Of a DNA stretch of 64,000 bases, positions 23,011 through 35,095 are shown in pieces. Origin of the DNA: Ehretia macrophylla (lineage: Eukaryota; Streptophyta; Magnoliopsida; Boraginales; Ehretiaceae); assembly GCA_037974665.1 (NCBI GenBank), contig CM075765.1, positions 14,689,501-14,753,500 of the forward strand. Direction: 5' to 3'. The notes beneath the pieces are model-generated. The model was given only the letters and a program-made list of their open reading frames with translations, was not told the DNA's origin and ran no database searches. Every line of letters starts with the position of its first letter. Positions within the stretch are counted from its first letter, which is position 1. A program made the translations under genes and the position numbers.

Positions 23011-23643
23011 ATAGTTTAGTTTCGCCTCCCATTTCATAAAAACAAAAAAACAAAAAAACATCTCCACGCAATTGGACACTACAAATAAGATAGATAGGCA
23101 CCATGTAAAAGCTAATATGATTTCATTACGGATCCTATAATTACTTTATTGGCATTAATGTGCCTTTAATTATATATTTCTTAATCCTTAAATATAGTGT
23201 CACATCTCAAGACATACAAATGAATCTTGATTTGAAGAAATTCAAAGAATTTCGAACCCATATCTTCGAATGACTTTCCCTCTTTGGTGCCATCCGAGCT
23301 ATTGTTAGTGTCAATAACGGATTCAATAATTTTCATTATTAAACATGAGTCAGCATAATGATTCACCATAATCGGAAAATGTAAATCATTATTCCAAATC
23401 TTAAACCATTAGCAAATAGATGTTTTTCATAATATTTTGTTTTTGTATAAAAAATAACAAAGTAACTAACGATTTTTTTTTTTGGTATTAATACTTCCTC
23501 GTTAAATTGCAATAATTAGAGCATCTAAATGTTATGTTAGTTTAGTTTAATTCGAAATTCCAAACCCCTTAAGCAGGCCCCGGGCATCTTGCAATTTAAT
23601 TGCGTTTTCTTTTTATTTTCTTCAAATAGATTAGTTTTTTATT

Positions 23644-24158
23644 GGGTTAAAATCATTTTAGTCCCTAAAATTTGCCTTAAAGATCAAATTGGTTCTTGAG
23701 GTGTGTAAAAAGTCCAATTCAGTCCTTACTGTTAGTTTCTTATTAAAGCTCAACTTATTGACCGTGTGAAATGACGCTCATGCTCATGCCTTTTAAATTC
23801 TTGCTTATGTGTTAAGCAAAAAAAAAAAAAATGGCATGATAGCCTTTGGATTTTAGCCGTTGGAATATAGCGTCTATGAGATTGTTTTTTTTTTTTGGTT
23901 AGCCATGCATTGCAGGCATGGCAGGAAGAACAAGGTGAAATAGCCGTTGGGTTTCCAACGGCTATCATGTCTTTTTTTTTTTTTTTTAACACATCAGCAA
24001 GAATCTAAAAAGTAGGGGCGTGAGCATCATTTCACACAGTCAATGGGTTGACCGTTAATAAGGAACTAACATCAGGAACTGAATTGGACTTTTTGCATAT
24101 CTCATGGACTAATTTAGTTTTTAAGACAAACTTCAAGGACTAAAATGGTTTTAAACCA
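23644..24158. mobile_element. Mutator-type MITE (515 bp)
   Basis: The 9-bp duplication TTTTTTATT is exact on both sides (23635-23643 and 24159-24167). Unit C reads TTAGTTTTTTATTTTATC across the site, the empty allele. Long inverted repeats begin GGGTTAAAATC and end GATTTTAAACCA and share the block AAAAAGTCCAATTCAGT. A second inner inverted repeat (CCGTTGG...CCAACGG) and two long A/T runs lie in the middle. It resembles the foldback at 60520. Confidence 0.88.
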
Positions 24159-24380
24159 TTTTTTATTTTATCTTACATGATGTGGGGAATGAAAAATTGG
24201 AGAATGTAGAGGTTGTGTTGAAATGGATAAGACTAATGGAATTTGTATGCGGAGGTTCATGTTGTCTTATGTTTGTATTTTTATTGAGTTTTGAGGAATT
24301 GATAGTCCTCAGTCCGCGACTATAAACATTTGTAAATTGACATTCTCTAAAATTGCCTTATGTTTGTATTTAATTACATA

Positions 24381-24700
24381 GAAAAATGGCACAAATGATC
24401 TTTATTGTGTTCTTAAAATTTTAAATCCATCTCTATTATTCAAAATTAATTAATTTAATCCGTATTATTTTTAAAAAAAATTCAAATTCGTCCCCATTGT
24501 TTAAAATTAACCAATTTAGTGATTTCAATTTAGTCCCTATTGTTTTCATATAAAATTTAAATTAGTCCTCAATATCTTTAAAAAAATTATGACTAAATTG
24601 AAAGTTTTAGAAAATAATAAGGACTAAATTAACTAATTTGAACAAGAAAGACGAATTTAAAATTTTAAAAAAATAATAAAGACCATTTACTCAATTTTTC
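24381..24700. mobile_element. Foldback element shared by units B and C
   Basis: Inverted arms begin AAAAATGGCACAAATG and end TACTCAATTTTTC, with repeated CTATTATT/AATAATAAGGACTAAATT units like those at 2121-2543. The copy at 32809-33163 lies at the same place in unit C, so it inserted before the duplication. Confidence 0.6.
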
Positions 24701-24719
24701 ATAATTGTATTTTATAGTT

Positions 24720-25170
24720 GTATTTTCTTTGAATGTGGTTTCTCTAGGAGAATTTGGAGAAGTGGCTTGAGATGCACTAAAATTGCTACTAAGCAGACAA
24801 TATGTGATGAGATTATCACTTGGGCGCAACACAATTCTAATGATCAGTTGCTGCAGATGTATAATCTTTAAAATCCAATTCTGTGCTATTATATATTTCA
24901 TTTGGCCGGAGAGGAATAATAGGCTATTTGACCAAATTTAATGCAAAGGATATCATAACTATTCGAATACGTTTTTTTTGCTTGATGCGCGATACAAACT
25001 ATTTGATAGGCATGGATATTGCAATAGTGATCTAAATAGGATCATTTCTTACTTGTGGAAAATAGATTGGAATATCCTGAATTGATTGCCTTCTCTTAGG
25101 AGGCCTTGTAATTTTTTTGTACAAATTTTTAGATTAATGGAGAACTTGCTTGCTTGCATAACCAAAAAAT
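24720..25170 (+). pseudogene. LINE 3' end relic with poly(A)-like tail (unit B)
   Basis: The reading includes WPERNNRLF, the conserved W-x-ERN-x-R-x-F block near the end of plant LINE reverse-transcriptase proteins, then a basic tail and the common 3' sequence with GCTTGCTTGCATAACC. It ends in an A-rich tail (25160-25195). Stops are present. The same relic is at 33180-33640. No RT core is left. Confidence 0.65.
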
Positions 25171-25564
25171 AAATAAAAAACAAAAAAAAACATTTATAAT
25201 TGACTTATAGTGCTAATTAGCAAGCCTCATGTTTAAGTGATCAACTATTTGTATTGAGGTCCAAAATTTAGCTTGTTTGATGGACTTCTTCTTTTTCTAT
25301 TTTGGATGTGTTTCAATTTGTAAAGCATTTCCAATTTCATGGTTGAATATTTATCATGGTCCCCAAAACTAATCTAATGAAGTGAAAATTCATGAATATT
25401 GATCCATAATTTTAGAGACAGATGTCGAGGGTGTTATAAATGTTAGAAGAATTCAATTGTCTCATATTGGTAGGTTAAGATTTTTAATATCAATATATAA
25501 GATTTTAGGTTACTATATTTAGCGCTAATTAGTTTTAGCATGGAACCTCAGCAGGTTATTCATC
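25171..25564. other. Duplicated spacer
   Basis: Collinear with about 33650-33960 in unit C; no gene or element recognised. Confidence 0.5.
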
Positions 25565-25865
25565 ATATTATTAGAGTTGAGCCTCGATTTTATGTTATCC
25601 ATCCATGTATTTGTTGTTCTTGTACCACGTAATTTATTTATTACTCCTTCAAGCATTGATCTTATTTATCCATTCAAGTGTTCGTTACTCTTGTACCATG
25701 TCATTCATTAATTACACTTTCGAGCATTCATTTTATGTTATCCATCTACGCGTTTGTTTGTTCTTGTATCACATCATGCATTAATTGTGTCTTCGAGTCG
25801 TTATCTTATCCATCCACGTGTTCGTTGCTTTTATACAATGTCATTTATTTATTGTGTCTTCAACA
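25565..25865. repeat. Degenerate ~75-bp minisatellite
   Basis: About four imperfect repeats of a unit with CTTATGTTATCCATCCACGT, TTGTTCTTGTACCATGTCAT and TCATTAATTGTGTCTTCGAG. In unit C the same array (33960-34013 plus 35318-35490) is interrupted by an hAT. The unit yields a 110-residue open frame that is not a gene. Confidence 0.7.
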
Positions 25866-25884
25866 ATTAACGAGAGAACTTCAG

Positions 25885-26195
25885 TTTTTCTTTTTTTTGG
25901 TCAGAAATAAAACTTTATTAAATGCAAAGGATTACAAACAAAAGGGCCAAACATACCCAATCCGAGGACCAATAGTACAAAGGCTAACCCAAGTAGGTGG
26001 GCCAGATTAAACAAGGCCCAAAAATAGTGGGCAAAGAAAAGGAAAAAACAACTTGAAATTGAAACTGGGCTGCAATCCAATCAGATGAGCCCAAAAACAA
26101 ACCCTAGCCCAGAATAACCAACAACAACTAAAATGTTCTAGCAGCGGCGCCAACAGCAGATCGGAGGTTCGATTGCAACAAGTCAAAAGATGCAT
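25885..26195 (-). mobile_element. 3' end of a retroposed sequence (unit B)
   Basis: On the minus strand the sequence ends AATAAAGTTTTATTTCTGACC followed by A residues, like the 3' end of a polyadenylated LINE or retroposed transcript. The copy in unit C (35508 onward) is longer; unit B lost the part corresponding to about 35830-36015. Confidence 0.5.
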
Positions 26196-27139
26196 AAACG
26201 TGACAAAAAGTCATGTCTCCGAAATTATTTTCCAAGGTCCATAAAGCACCATCAGAAGATTTTGTGATTAACCCTATGTTATGGACTGAACATTATGTGA
26301 TTGAACCAACTCTAGAAAGAATAATTTCAAAAAAAATATTATTGTTGAAAATTGTTCCACATTTGCCTTATAATTTGTAAAAAAATATTAGTCGACAAAG
26401 GAACATTTGGTAAGATTCTTATAGATCACGATGAGTCGGGTATCGTAAATTCTAACAAGCACTTTTAGCAAAATATATGGATCTTTGACATTAAAATATA
26501 TTTTTGGCTGGTAATTATTTTAAAAAATACTATCAATTCGACAACAAAATCACTTATACCTGATAATGCAGGAGAAGCCATCGAAAAGCTACTGCACATT
26601 GTGAATATTTTTGGCTTCACACTTTACCTTCTTTTTTTTTTCATCCATATATGTGCAATTATGGGAGTTTAACTAAGAACAACTTTTGTCTTTTGGTCAA
26701 AACACGTTGATCCTTTATGTTTTCTTTCCTCCAAATTCCATGTTTTTTTGAAATCATGATTTGGAGTTTCAATGTCAACTTTCTCACTTTCATAGATGAG
26801 TGTCTCGACCTTTTATTATTAACTATATCACTATTGTGCACACAGTTTCACTGTTATTAAATTGTGTGGCAGCGCAAGCCGACACTCATTAGTTTCTAAT
26901 GAACAATGAAGAGATGGAACAAAAGGCTCGGGATAGATTAATTAGGAAAGCAAGAAGCAAAGGATTGAGCTGCACAAAAGTCCTGATCTTAGTTGTTTGG
27001 CTTCGCCATTGGAAGGGAATACACTTATATTTGAATGTTGAACACTATTAATCTCACATGTAACTGAAATCTACCTCTAAACATTCAGATGTATGGATAC
27101 AAACTTTTTCCTTATAGAAGATCTTAAGTTTGATAACTT

Positions 27140-27400
27140 ACGAATCTGATTGAGGTCATGTCTTTTACCTTAGAAATAAGTCGAGCAGATTCTGGAACTT
27201 GGGCAAAAAAAAAAAAAAAAAAGAATAAAAATCATGTAAGTTTCTTTCTCTGACCTTTTTAACCATTCATAGAAGAAAAATCCAACTAATTCCCAAAAAA
27301 AAAAAAGAATAAAAATCATGTAAGTTTCTTTCTCTGACCTTTTTAACCATTCATAGAAGAAAAATCCAACTAATTCCCAAAAAAAAAAAAAAAGAGAATT
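27140..27400 (-). pseudogene. Relic of CXE18-like exon 2 with an internal duplication
   Basis: An 81-residue minus-strand frame contains FYEWLKRSEKETYM twice, because about 91 bp (27205-27296) is directly repeated (27297-27380), each copy followed by an A-rich tract. Downstream, the reading still matches the bases coding LPESAQLIS of the real genes in another frame. It is the unit B counterpart of the relic at 9080-9240, where the segment is single, so the duplication arose after the units separated. Confidence 0.7.
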
Positions 27401-28296
27401 AAGAATTAGGTCCAAGACTCAACTGAGTATATTCTAGAACCATTTCTCCAAACTGAATTAAATAAAAGGCGGAATTAAGATTGAATAGTTTCTTCTACCT
27501 ACGCCCAAGAGGATAGTTTAGTGGTAAAAAAGAGAGGTAGCACATCTGAATTTAAAATTTCTTAGTTGCATATTAAATCTTCACTCTTAATTGGTTGGGT
27601 ATATGTGTTGAAGCGCACTGTTATAGTCGAGTTTTCATGTCTCAAAAAAAAGAAAAAGAAAAGGAAACAACTTTTACTTTTACTGCTTATTGTGAAAGCT
27701 TAAAAAGAGATACGATTTATCTTCAAGACTTCAAATTTTAGAAGAGCTTGTTATGTATAGACTTTAAGAAGTTTTTAAATATGATTTTATAAATAAAATT
27801 TGTGCAACAAATAGATCTGAACTAGTTAATGGTTTCAGGAGATTGCCCTATGCGAATAAATGTTATCAGAGTTCTTCTTTTACGTTAATTGTAAAATAAA
27901 AAGTAAGTTCTATATGTACGACCCATTTATTTTATTTTACAATCGAATTACGATTTCACACAAGAGAAAATTCCATGCTATCACTGTGACGATTCATATC
28001 AAGTACGTGTTGGCCTTCATCCAAGAAAAATCCCTATGGCTTCGGTGTCGTAGATCTTGCATAGTGATTGCTGATCATGGACTTTATTTCACTTGAACCT
28101 ACCACCTACTAACTAACCATTGAAATCTGCAACCTTGAGATCTTATTTCGATTCGCAATGGAGCATAGGATTTATTCAAGTTTTGAGAATGAATTTACTC
28201 GTAACATTAATAATGTTACGAATAAAATTTAAAAATCATAAATTAATTATGATTTTATGATAAAATACTATTGATAATTTATTATCATTAAATTTA

Positions 28297-28597
28297 GGAT
28301 AAATAGTTTATTACCCCTCTATATTTTGTTAAAAATACACAATATTTCTCTGTGTTTTAAAAATTAGATAATTACTCTCCTATGTTTTGTTAAAAGTGCA
28401 CAATACCCCTTGTGTTTTAAAAATTAGCTGATTACCCCCCTGTGATTTGTTAAAAGTAGTTGGTTACCTCCTTGTGTTTTACAAAAGTAACTAATTGTCC
28501 CATTATATTTTCTAACAAAAACGCTAATTTTTAAAAAGCACATGAGGGGTAATTAGCTACCTTTATAAAATACAGGAGAGTAATATGTTATTTACCC
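28297..28597. mobile_element. Mutator-type MITE (301 bp)
   Basis: An exact 9-bp duplication TTAAATTTA flanks it (28288-28296 and 28598-28606). Ends GGATAAATAG and TTATTTACCC are inverted. Unit A has the single TTAAATTTA (about 10714) and no insert. The interior contains repeated GTGTTTTAAAAATTAG and TTTGTTAAAAGT blocks. Confidence 0.85.
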
Positions 28598-29549
28598 TTA
28601 AATTTATCTCAATGTTATTACATTATTTTAGTTTCATCCTTTTTATATTTTTTTAGATAATGTGAGAACTAAACTGACAGAATCCGATCATTATCTAACA
28701 AAACTCGATTATCAATTAATAAATCTTCAAATATAATAAAGTATTTATACGTATATCAGATCAATTAAATCCAAAATTTCAAAATATTGTGAGTGTCAAT
28801 TTTACCCGCATTATTATTAAATCATGCTTCATCCGTATCATGTTCTTGGAATGACGATGCAATGATCTGACACACTAAAAGGCTTTATTTATTTATTTAT
28901 TTATTTATTTGCTAGCTTTAATGTTCCCATCCCAATTCCCATCGGTCTCCCATAACGGTTGTGTTCACAGACTGTGGCCAAATGAAATTGCATCTTTCCT
29001 TTTCTGCAATGCATCAACATCAAATCACGTGCGTGAAGTCAAGTCTTTTGTTGTTTCTATTGACAAAAAAAAAAAAAAAATTCCCAAGATTTCATAGTGT
29101 ATCATTGCACACCAATAAGCCAATGTTGCTTTGCCATTGGGCATATGGTTGCCGTTATCCATTGAAATGTCTTTAACCTTCATTCGCCTGGTGATACCAC
29201 CTATAATAACGTTGATCCAATTATCAACTTACCAATACTTTGAACCTAATAACTCGATTAAAATGTTTTAACCCGTATTAAGATTTATAAGAAACCCAAG
29301 TAATTATAAATTAAAATCAAATTCTTTATACAATTAATGTAGAACGGAATGTCAAATACTCATATAATCTCCATCAAGGGAATTTAGGCTGAGGGGCAAT
29401 GGTGAGTTGAGTCCGATTAACCCTATTCCTATAGATATTGAACAACACTCTCTAGAAAGAACAGGTTAAACAAAAGTAAATTACAACTTTATAGTTGAAA
29501 ACTAATCCACATTTGACATTGTTATACCATACAAGTTCATACAACAATC

Positions 29550-31297
29550 TCAAGTTTCGACAGCTTTTGAAATCTGCTTGTGGATGAAGTCTTTCACATC
29601 AGAAATAAGCTGCGCAGATTCTGGAAGTTCAGGAAAAACATAGAATGCATGAACCATGTTTGGATACTCCACAAGGCAAGCTTCTTTTCCGGACCTCTTC
29701 AGCCATTCATAGTACCTTCTCTGCCAATCTTGTAGACAATCAAAGCCACCAACCACCACCAACACGGCAGGAAAATCCAACTTGGACATGTCCACGGCTC
29801 TTGGACCAGAAACATTGATGGCTTCATGGTCTCTATTCATTCCTTCTTGTGGTGGCAAAAAGGCCTTCCACATCCAATCGGTTCGCCTTGTGCTTACAAG
29901 TTGATCAATTCCATCTAGTTTTATTTCTGCCTCGGTTCGTTCCTCCCCTCCGAAAAATGGTTGTATTGCTACCACACCAATCACCTTCAATTGCATGTAC
30001 AATCATTGATTAACAAGGGAGTAGGAAAACACTGAAATAGATCTGTGCACATCGTTATTATATCATTATGATACGTGTGAAGTATAACGGTTGTAATTAA
30101 TTATGTAATTATAATAAAATGATATGTTTTAATATTGCCCATAACGTTATTACATTATGAATTGAAGGGTTCAATACTCAAGTAAAGACATGTACAGAAA
30201 TAGATATAAGAAAACATTTCAACACGTTACAGTCGATGGGTCTGCCAGAGTGGATACTAAACTCACACGCTGTGGAGTCCACTCCAAATTTAGCCAGACG
30301 GTCTGACTGTAATGTTTTAAAGAGCTTTCATAGATGTAACATATACATATAGGGGCAAATATAAAATTTTTGTTTAGTCAAGACTAAAAACACACAATTT
30401 TACAGTAACATTTTTTTTTTTAGTAGAAACTAAATCAATTTTTAAATTTAAAATATCTTAAAATTACATATATTTCTAAAAATATTTTAGGGTGAGGCTC
30501 TACTCATCAATAAATGGCTCCGGCTATGTGTACATAATTGTCATCTTAAATTAACTAAAGAACGTACCTTATACTATTGTGTAGTTCTGACAAAAAAAGT
30601 ATCTAGTAAAAGTGTACGATTAATTGTACTGTATAATTTACTTGTTTCTTTAAAAAATAAAAAGTCAATAAATGTATGATCTTGCCTTGAGTTTGCTAAA
30701 ACGCGATTCGCACGCTCGCTTTGCCACGTGGTGAGCGATGTTCGCTCCCGCGGAATCTCCGGCGAGAAAGCAAGAAGACAGGTCCGCATTTCCCGGTAAG
30801 ATTCGACGAGCGTTCACCTCATCGTCGACAAACTTAAGTACGTCAAATCCGTCGTCGTATTGAGCAGGGTACTTGTGCTCCGGCGCTAGACGATAATTGA
30901 CGGAGATCACAATAGCTTGTATCTTCCTCGCAAAACGGCGACAAACGGCGTCGTAAGCCTTGCTATCTGGGCTTAGAAAAACGAAGCCACCACCATGAAA
31001 GAAGACAATTATGGGGAGAGAGCTTTGGGTTTGGGTGGTGGTGGGGATGTAGAGGCGGAACCAGAGGTTGCGAGAAGCGTCGACGGTGATGTCAGATGAT
31101 GTGACGCCGTTGATGGGGGTGGTGGGACTGGGAGGTGATTTGAATTCAAGAAAACGGAGGAGACGGCGATTGACAGTGCCGTTGAGGCGGAGGGAGGCAT
31201 CGCTGACGGTTGAGACAATTGAGAGTGCGATGCGGGTCTTCCATGGAAGAGATGGTGCTGATGATGCCACTGTTTTTTTGCTGGGTTGGGTCTCCAT
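29550..31297 (-). CDS. CXE18: CXE18-like carboxylesterase (copy 3), two exons
   Basis: Exon 1 is 31297-30686 and exon 2 is 29984-29550, giving 348 codons. It is a close paralogue of copy 2, with a shorter intron (29985-30685, 701 bp) and the same unusual GC donor (CTCAAG/GCAAGATC) and AG acceptor (TTGAAG/GTGATT). Catalytic features: HGGG at 101-104, Ser182 in GDSAGAN (copy 2 has GDSAGGN), Asp286 in GFDCLQD and His316 in NMVHAFY. No disruptive change is visible. It is predicted to be a soluble cytoplasmic esterase. The ATG at 31297 follows a (CA)n leader as in copy 2; an upstream in-frame ATG at 31414 is not conserved in sequence and is disfavoured. Unlike copy 2 it has no TRIM at its 3' end. 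Specific substrate and expression cannot be told from sequence. Confidence 0.9.
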
Positions 31298-31316
31298 AAC
31301 TACACGTCTGTAATTT

Positions 31317-31395
31317 TGTGTGTGTGTGTGTGTGTGTGTGTGAGTGAAGTGTCGTTGTTTAAGTTGTGTAGAGTATAGTAAACTGGTCAATCCCC
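31317..31395 (-). promoter_or_regulatory. Leader and proximal promoter of copy 3 esterase
   Basis: A (CA)n microsatellite (31317-31342) in the leader and the conserved GATTGACCAGTTTACTA block, with a W-box core TTGACC at 31385-31390, 88-93 bp before the ATG. TATACTC just downstream may serve as a TATA box; copy 2 has TACATTC there. Function inferred. Confidence 0.4.
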
Positions 31396-31509
31396 ACCAA
31401 GCTATAATTGCCACATGTCATTGCAAAATAAAGAAAATGGGTAGGAATTTGACCCCAAAAAAAGTAGGAATTTGGCAATGTAATAAATTTTAGTCAGTTT
31501 TTTTCTTCA

Positions 31510-31960
31510 GGTTTGGTAAAAGCTGGGTATTTTCGGTAACATTAATGGCACGTGGACTTTCAGATTTGCTATTAATCCGGGAACCTCTTTAAATAGTAAA
31601 ATTGAATTAATGGTAATTTGAGAGGAATTTTGAAGAGTCGTTAATATGGGTATCATTTATCTCACTATTGAGTCTAATTCGTTAATTATTATTCAACTAT
31701 TAAAATCAAAAGTGCCTCCAAATAGTCATCTCAAGTTTTTCATTGAAGACTGCAAGCAGATAATTACAAATCATGAGGTGTATCAACTTCAACATGTGTT
31801 TCGTGAAACTACTCAGTGTGCTGACTGACTAGAGAACTACAGCATCTACTTGCCCTTGGGATGTCATTCATTTGAGACTTCACCAACGCAACTTTTGACA
31901 AGAATCAAGAAAGATAGACAGGGTATAACATACTTCTAGAGTTCTAGTTGGATAGTTTGA
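31510..31960 (+). pseudogene. LINE-type RNase H domain relic (unit C)
   Basis: The same relic as at 22580-23010, less decayed. A 60-residue frame (31646-31828) has LTIESNSLIIIQLL, EDCKQIITNHEVYQL and HVFRETTQCAD, matching the acidic and histidine/ARD-type end of the plant LINE RNase H domain. The tail LPLGCHSFE and LLTRIKKDRQG follows past a stop. No RT core was found upstream. Confidence 0.75.
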
Positions 31961-32808
31961 TTTTGTTTCCCCTTTCATAAAAATAAAATAAAAAATGTCT
32001 CAACGCAACTAGACACTACAAATAAGATAGATAGGCACCATGTAAAAGCTAATATGATTTCGTTACGAACCCCATAATTACTTCATTGGCATGAATGTGC
32101 CTTCAATTATATAATTTCTTAATCTTTAAATATAGCGTCACGTTTCAAGACATAATAATTGTATCTTGATTTGAAGAAATTCAAAAAGTTTCCAACCCAT
32201 GTCTTTCACATGACCTTCCCTCCTTGGTGCCATCCAAGCTATTCTTAGTGTCAGTAACAGATTCAATAATTTTCATTATTATACATGAGCCAGCATAATG
32301 ATTCACCATAATCGGAAAATGTAAATCATTATTCCAAATCTTAAACCATTAGTAAATAGATGTTTTCCATAATATTTTGTTTTTGTAGAAAAAATAAGAA
32401 AGTAACTAACTGTTTTTTTTTTGTTGGTATTAATACTTCCTCGTTAAATTGCAGTAATTAGAGCATCTAAATGTTATGTTAATTTAATTTAATTCAAAAT
32501 TCCAAACACCTTAAGCAGGCCCGGGCGGCTTGCAATTTAATTGCTTTTTTTTTTTTTTCTTTTCTTCAAAAAGATTAGTTTTTTATTTTATCTTACTTGA
32601 TGTGGGGAATAAAAAATTGGAGAATGTAGAGGTTGTGTTGAAATGGACAAGACTAATGGAATTTGTATGCGAAGGCTCATGTTGTCTTATGTTTGTATTT
32701 TATTGAGTTTTGAGGAATAATAGTCCTCAGTCCACGACTATAGACATTTATAAATTGACATGCTCTAAAATTGCCTTATGTTTTTATTTAATTACATAGA
32801 AAAATGGT

Positions 32809-33163
32809 GCAAATGGTTTTTATTGTGTTTTTAAAAGTTTAAATATATTTATATTGTTCAAACTTAGCCAATTAGTCCATATTATTTAAAAAAAAAAAAT
32901 TGATTATATTATTCAAATTAGTCAATTTAGTGATTTTAATTTAGTCCCTATTATTTTCATATAAAATTTAAATTAGTTCTCAATGTTTAAAAACAAATTA
33001 TGACTAAATTGAAATTTTTAAAAAATAATAAGAACTAAATTGGTTAATTTTAAATAATAGGGATGAATTTAAAATTTTTGGAAAATAATAGAGACTAATT
33101 TTGAACAATAGAGGTGAATTTGAAATTTCGGAGAAAAAATAAAAAACATTTATGCCATTTTTC
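32809..33163. mobile_element. Foldback element (unit C copy)
   Basis: Inverted arms of AATAATAGGGATGAATTT-type units, ends AAAATGGTGCAAATGG and TTTATGCCATTTTTC. Orthologous to 24381-24700. Confidence 0.6.
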
Positions 33164-33179
33164 ATAATTGTATTGTATA

Positions 33180-33640
33180 GTTGTATTTTCTTTGAATATG
33201 TTTTCTCTGGTAGAATTTGGAGAAGTGGCTTGAGATGCTCTAAAATTGCTACAAAGTTGACAGTATGTGATTAGATTATCACTTTGGCGCAGCACAATTC
33301 TAATGATCAGTCGCTGCAGATGTATAATCTTTAAAATCCAATTCTGTGCTTCTATATATTTCATTTGAAATGAGAGAAACAATAGACTATTCGATCAAAT
33401 TTAATGCAAAAGATATCGTAACTATTAAAATACGTTTTTCTTGCTTGATACTCAATACAAACTATTTGATAGGCATGGATATTGTAATAGCGATCTAAAT
33501 AGGATCATTTCTTACTCGTGGAAAATAGATTGGAATATCCTGAATTGATTGCCTTCTCTTAGGAGGCCTTGTAATTTTTTGTACAATTTTTTAGATTAAT
33601 GGAGAACTTGCTTTCTTGAATAACAAAAAAAAAAAAAAAT
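33180..33640 (+). pseudogene. LINE 3' end relic with poly(A) tail (unit C)
   Basis: Counterpart of 24720-25170. The ERN-R-F block is degraded (GAGAGAAACAATAGACTATTC), the 3' sequence with GAGAACTTGCTTTCTTGAATA is kept, and an A-run follows at 33625-33639. Confidence 0.6.
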
Positions 33641-34140
33641 TATTATTGATGTATGTTTTAGCAAGCCTCATGTTTAAGTAAAAAACTGCTTGTATTGGTT
33701 GATGGACTTCTTCTATTTCTATTTTGGATGTGTTTCAATTCGTAAAGCATTTCCAATTTCATGGTTGAATACTTATCATGATCCCCAAAACTAATCTAAT
33801 GAAGTGAAAATTCATGAACATTGATCCCCAATTTTAGAGACAGATGTCGACGGTGTTATAAATGTTGGAAAATTCAAATATCCCATATTGGTAGTCTACT
33901 ATATTTATCACTAATTAGTTTTCGCATGGAATCTCAGAAGGTTATCATTATATTATTAGAGTTGAGCTTCAATCTTATGTTATCCATCCACGTGTTGGTT
34001 GCTCTAGTACCACCAGGGGCGGAGGGAGGGGGGGCCGTCTAAATATATATATATATATATATATTTAATGTATTTTTTTTTGAAAAATAGATTTGGGCCC
34101 CTCAATAAATATTATAAAAGTTATCAATATTTATTACATG

Positions 34141-34199
34141 TGGCTTAGCTTGATGGTTTGTCATGAATGTTTTCATACGGTAGGCACGAGTTCGAATCA
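34141..34199 (+). other. tRNA-like Pol III box A/box B module inside hAT
   Basis: TGGCTTAGCTTGATGG (box A-like) and GAGTTCGAATC (box B, near consensus) are about 33 bases apart. The layout matches a tRNA-derived SINE head. No cloverleaf is evident, so it is not called a tRNA gene. Confidence 0.55.
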
Positions 34200-34753
34200 C
34201 CACGGCAACATTAGCTTTTATTGTTTTGCTTGTTTTGCTTTATTGTGTAAGTTGGTGAAAGAAAGAAAAAAAAAAAGAAGTTACGTGGCACTTCCTATGC
34301 AACATCATCATCCTTACACAAGGAGACTATTTTTTTTATAAAAAAAAAGAAGCTACATGCGCTTTTAGCCTTGAGATTAAAAGTTTGGTCTAACTGTGTT
34401 TCACTTTAAAAAAAAACAAAAAAACAAAAAACAAAACTATCATCAATCATCATCTTCATCTTTTTCTCAACTTTATTACACAACATCTTCTTGCAAATCT
34501 CAAGTTAAAATGTATATATGCTATGTTCAAAAAAAAAAAAAAGGGTATATATGCTGATTATTGTACATTTTTTTAAACAAAATTATCATCTTCCTTTTTT
34601 ATATTCTATCATGTCATATATATATGTATGTAGTATGCAGGTTTGGAAAAAAAAAAAAAAAACCTATGACTGCTTCTAAAGAACTCTAAACGTTTTTTAG
34701 AAGAATTTGTATGCTTCTATAACTTGTGTTTAGTGTTGCATCAATCACTTTTT

Positions 34754-35095
34754 AATGTAAATATATCATTGTGTTTGATTAAATTTTTTAGTTAATTTCT
34801 TATTATTTATTTTTCAATAATAGCTAATTAAGAATATTTATTATGAATTAACAATGACCAAGTCAAATTTATTTAGTCTTGCTGTGATACTGAGTTTATT
34901 TAGTTGTAAATATATCACTTTTGGGGGTTTGAATATATCAAATGTAAATATATCATTGTATTTGATTAAATTTTTTAGTTAATTTCTTATTATTTATTTT
35001 TTAATAATAGCTAATTAAGAATATTTATTATGAATTAACAAGGACCAAAACAAATTTATTTAGTCTTGCTGTGATACTAAGTTTATTTAGTTGTT
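34754..35095. repeat. Internal direct duplication in hAT (period 187 bp)
   Basis: About 155 bp beginning AATGTAAATATATCATTGT (34754) recurs at 34941 with few differences, ending with GTTTATTTAGTTGT in both copies. Confidence 0.85.

Larger units (their letters stand above)
26203..28935. repeat. Duplicated block, unit B (partner 8165-11040)
   Basis: Collinear with unit A but without the MITE at 9880 and with an extra MITE at 28297 and a partial duplication at 27205-27380. Contains a decayed esterase exon (27140-27400) and an ATTT microsatellite near its end (28886-28910). From 28936 to 29139 the two units differ and no gene is seen; 29140-29549 is again collinear with 14250 onward. Confidence 0.75.

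Noticed and set aside
25678..26010. 110-residue frame
   Set aside because: It is produced by a 75-bp minisatellite and the 3' end of a retroposed sequence, with no conserved counterpart in unit C.
34141..34199. Functional tRNA gene
   Set aside because: Only box A and box B are convincing. Acceptor and anticodon stems do not pair by eye.
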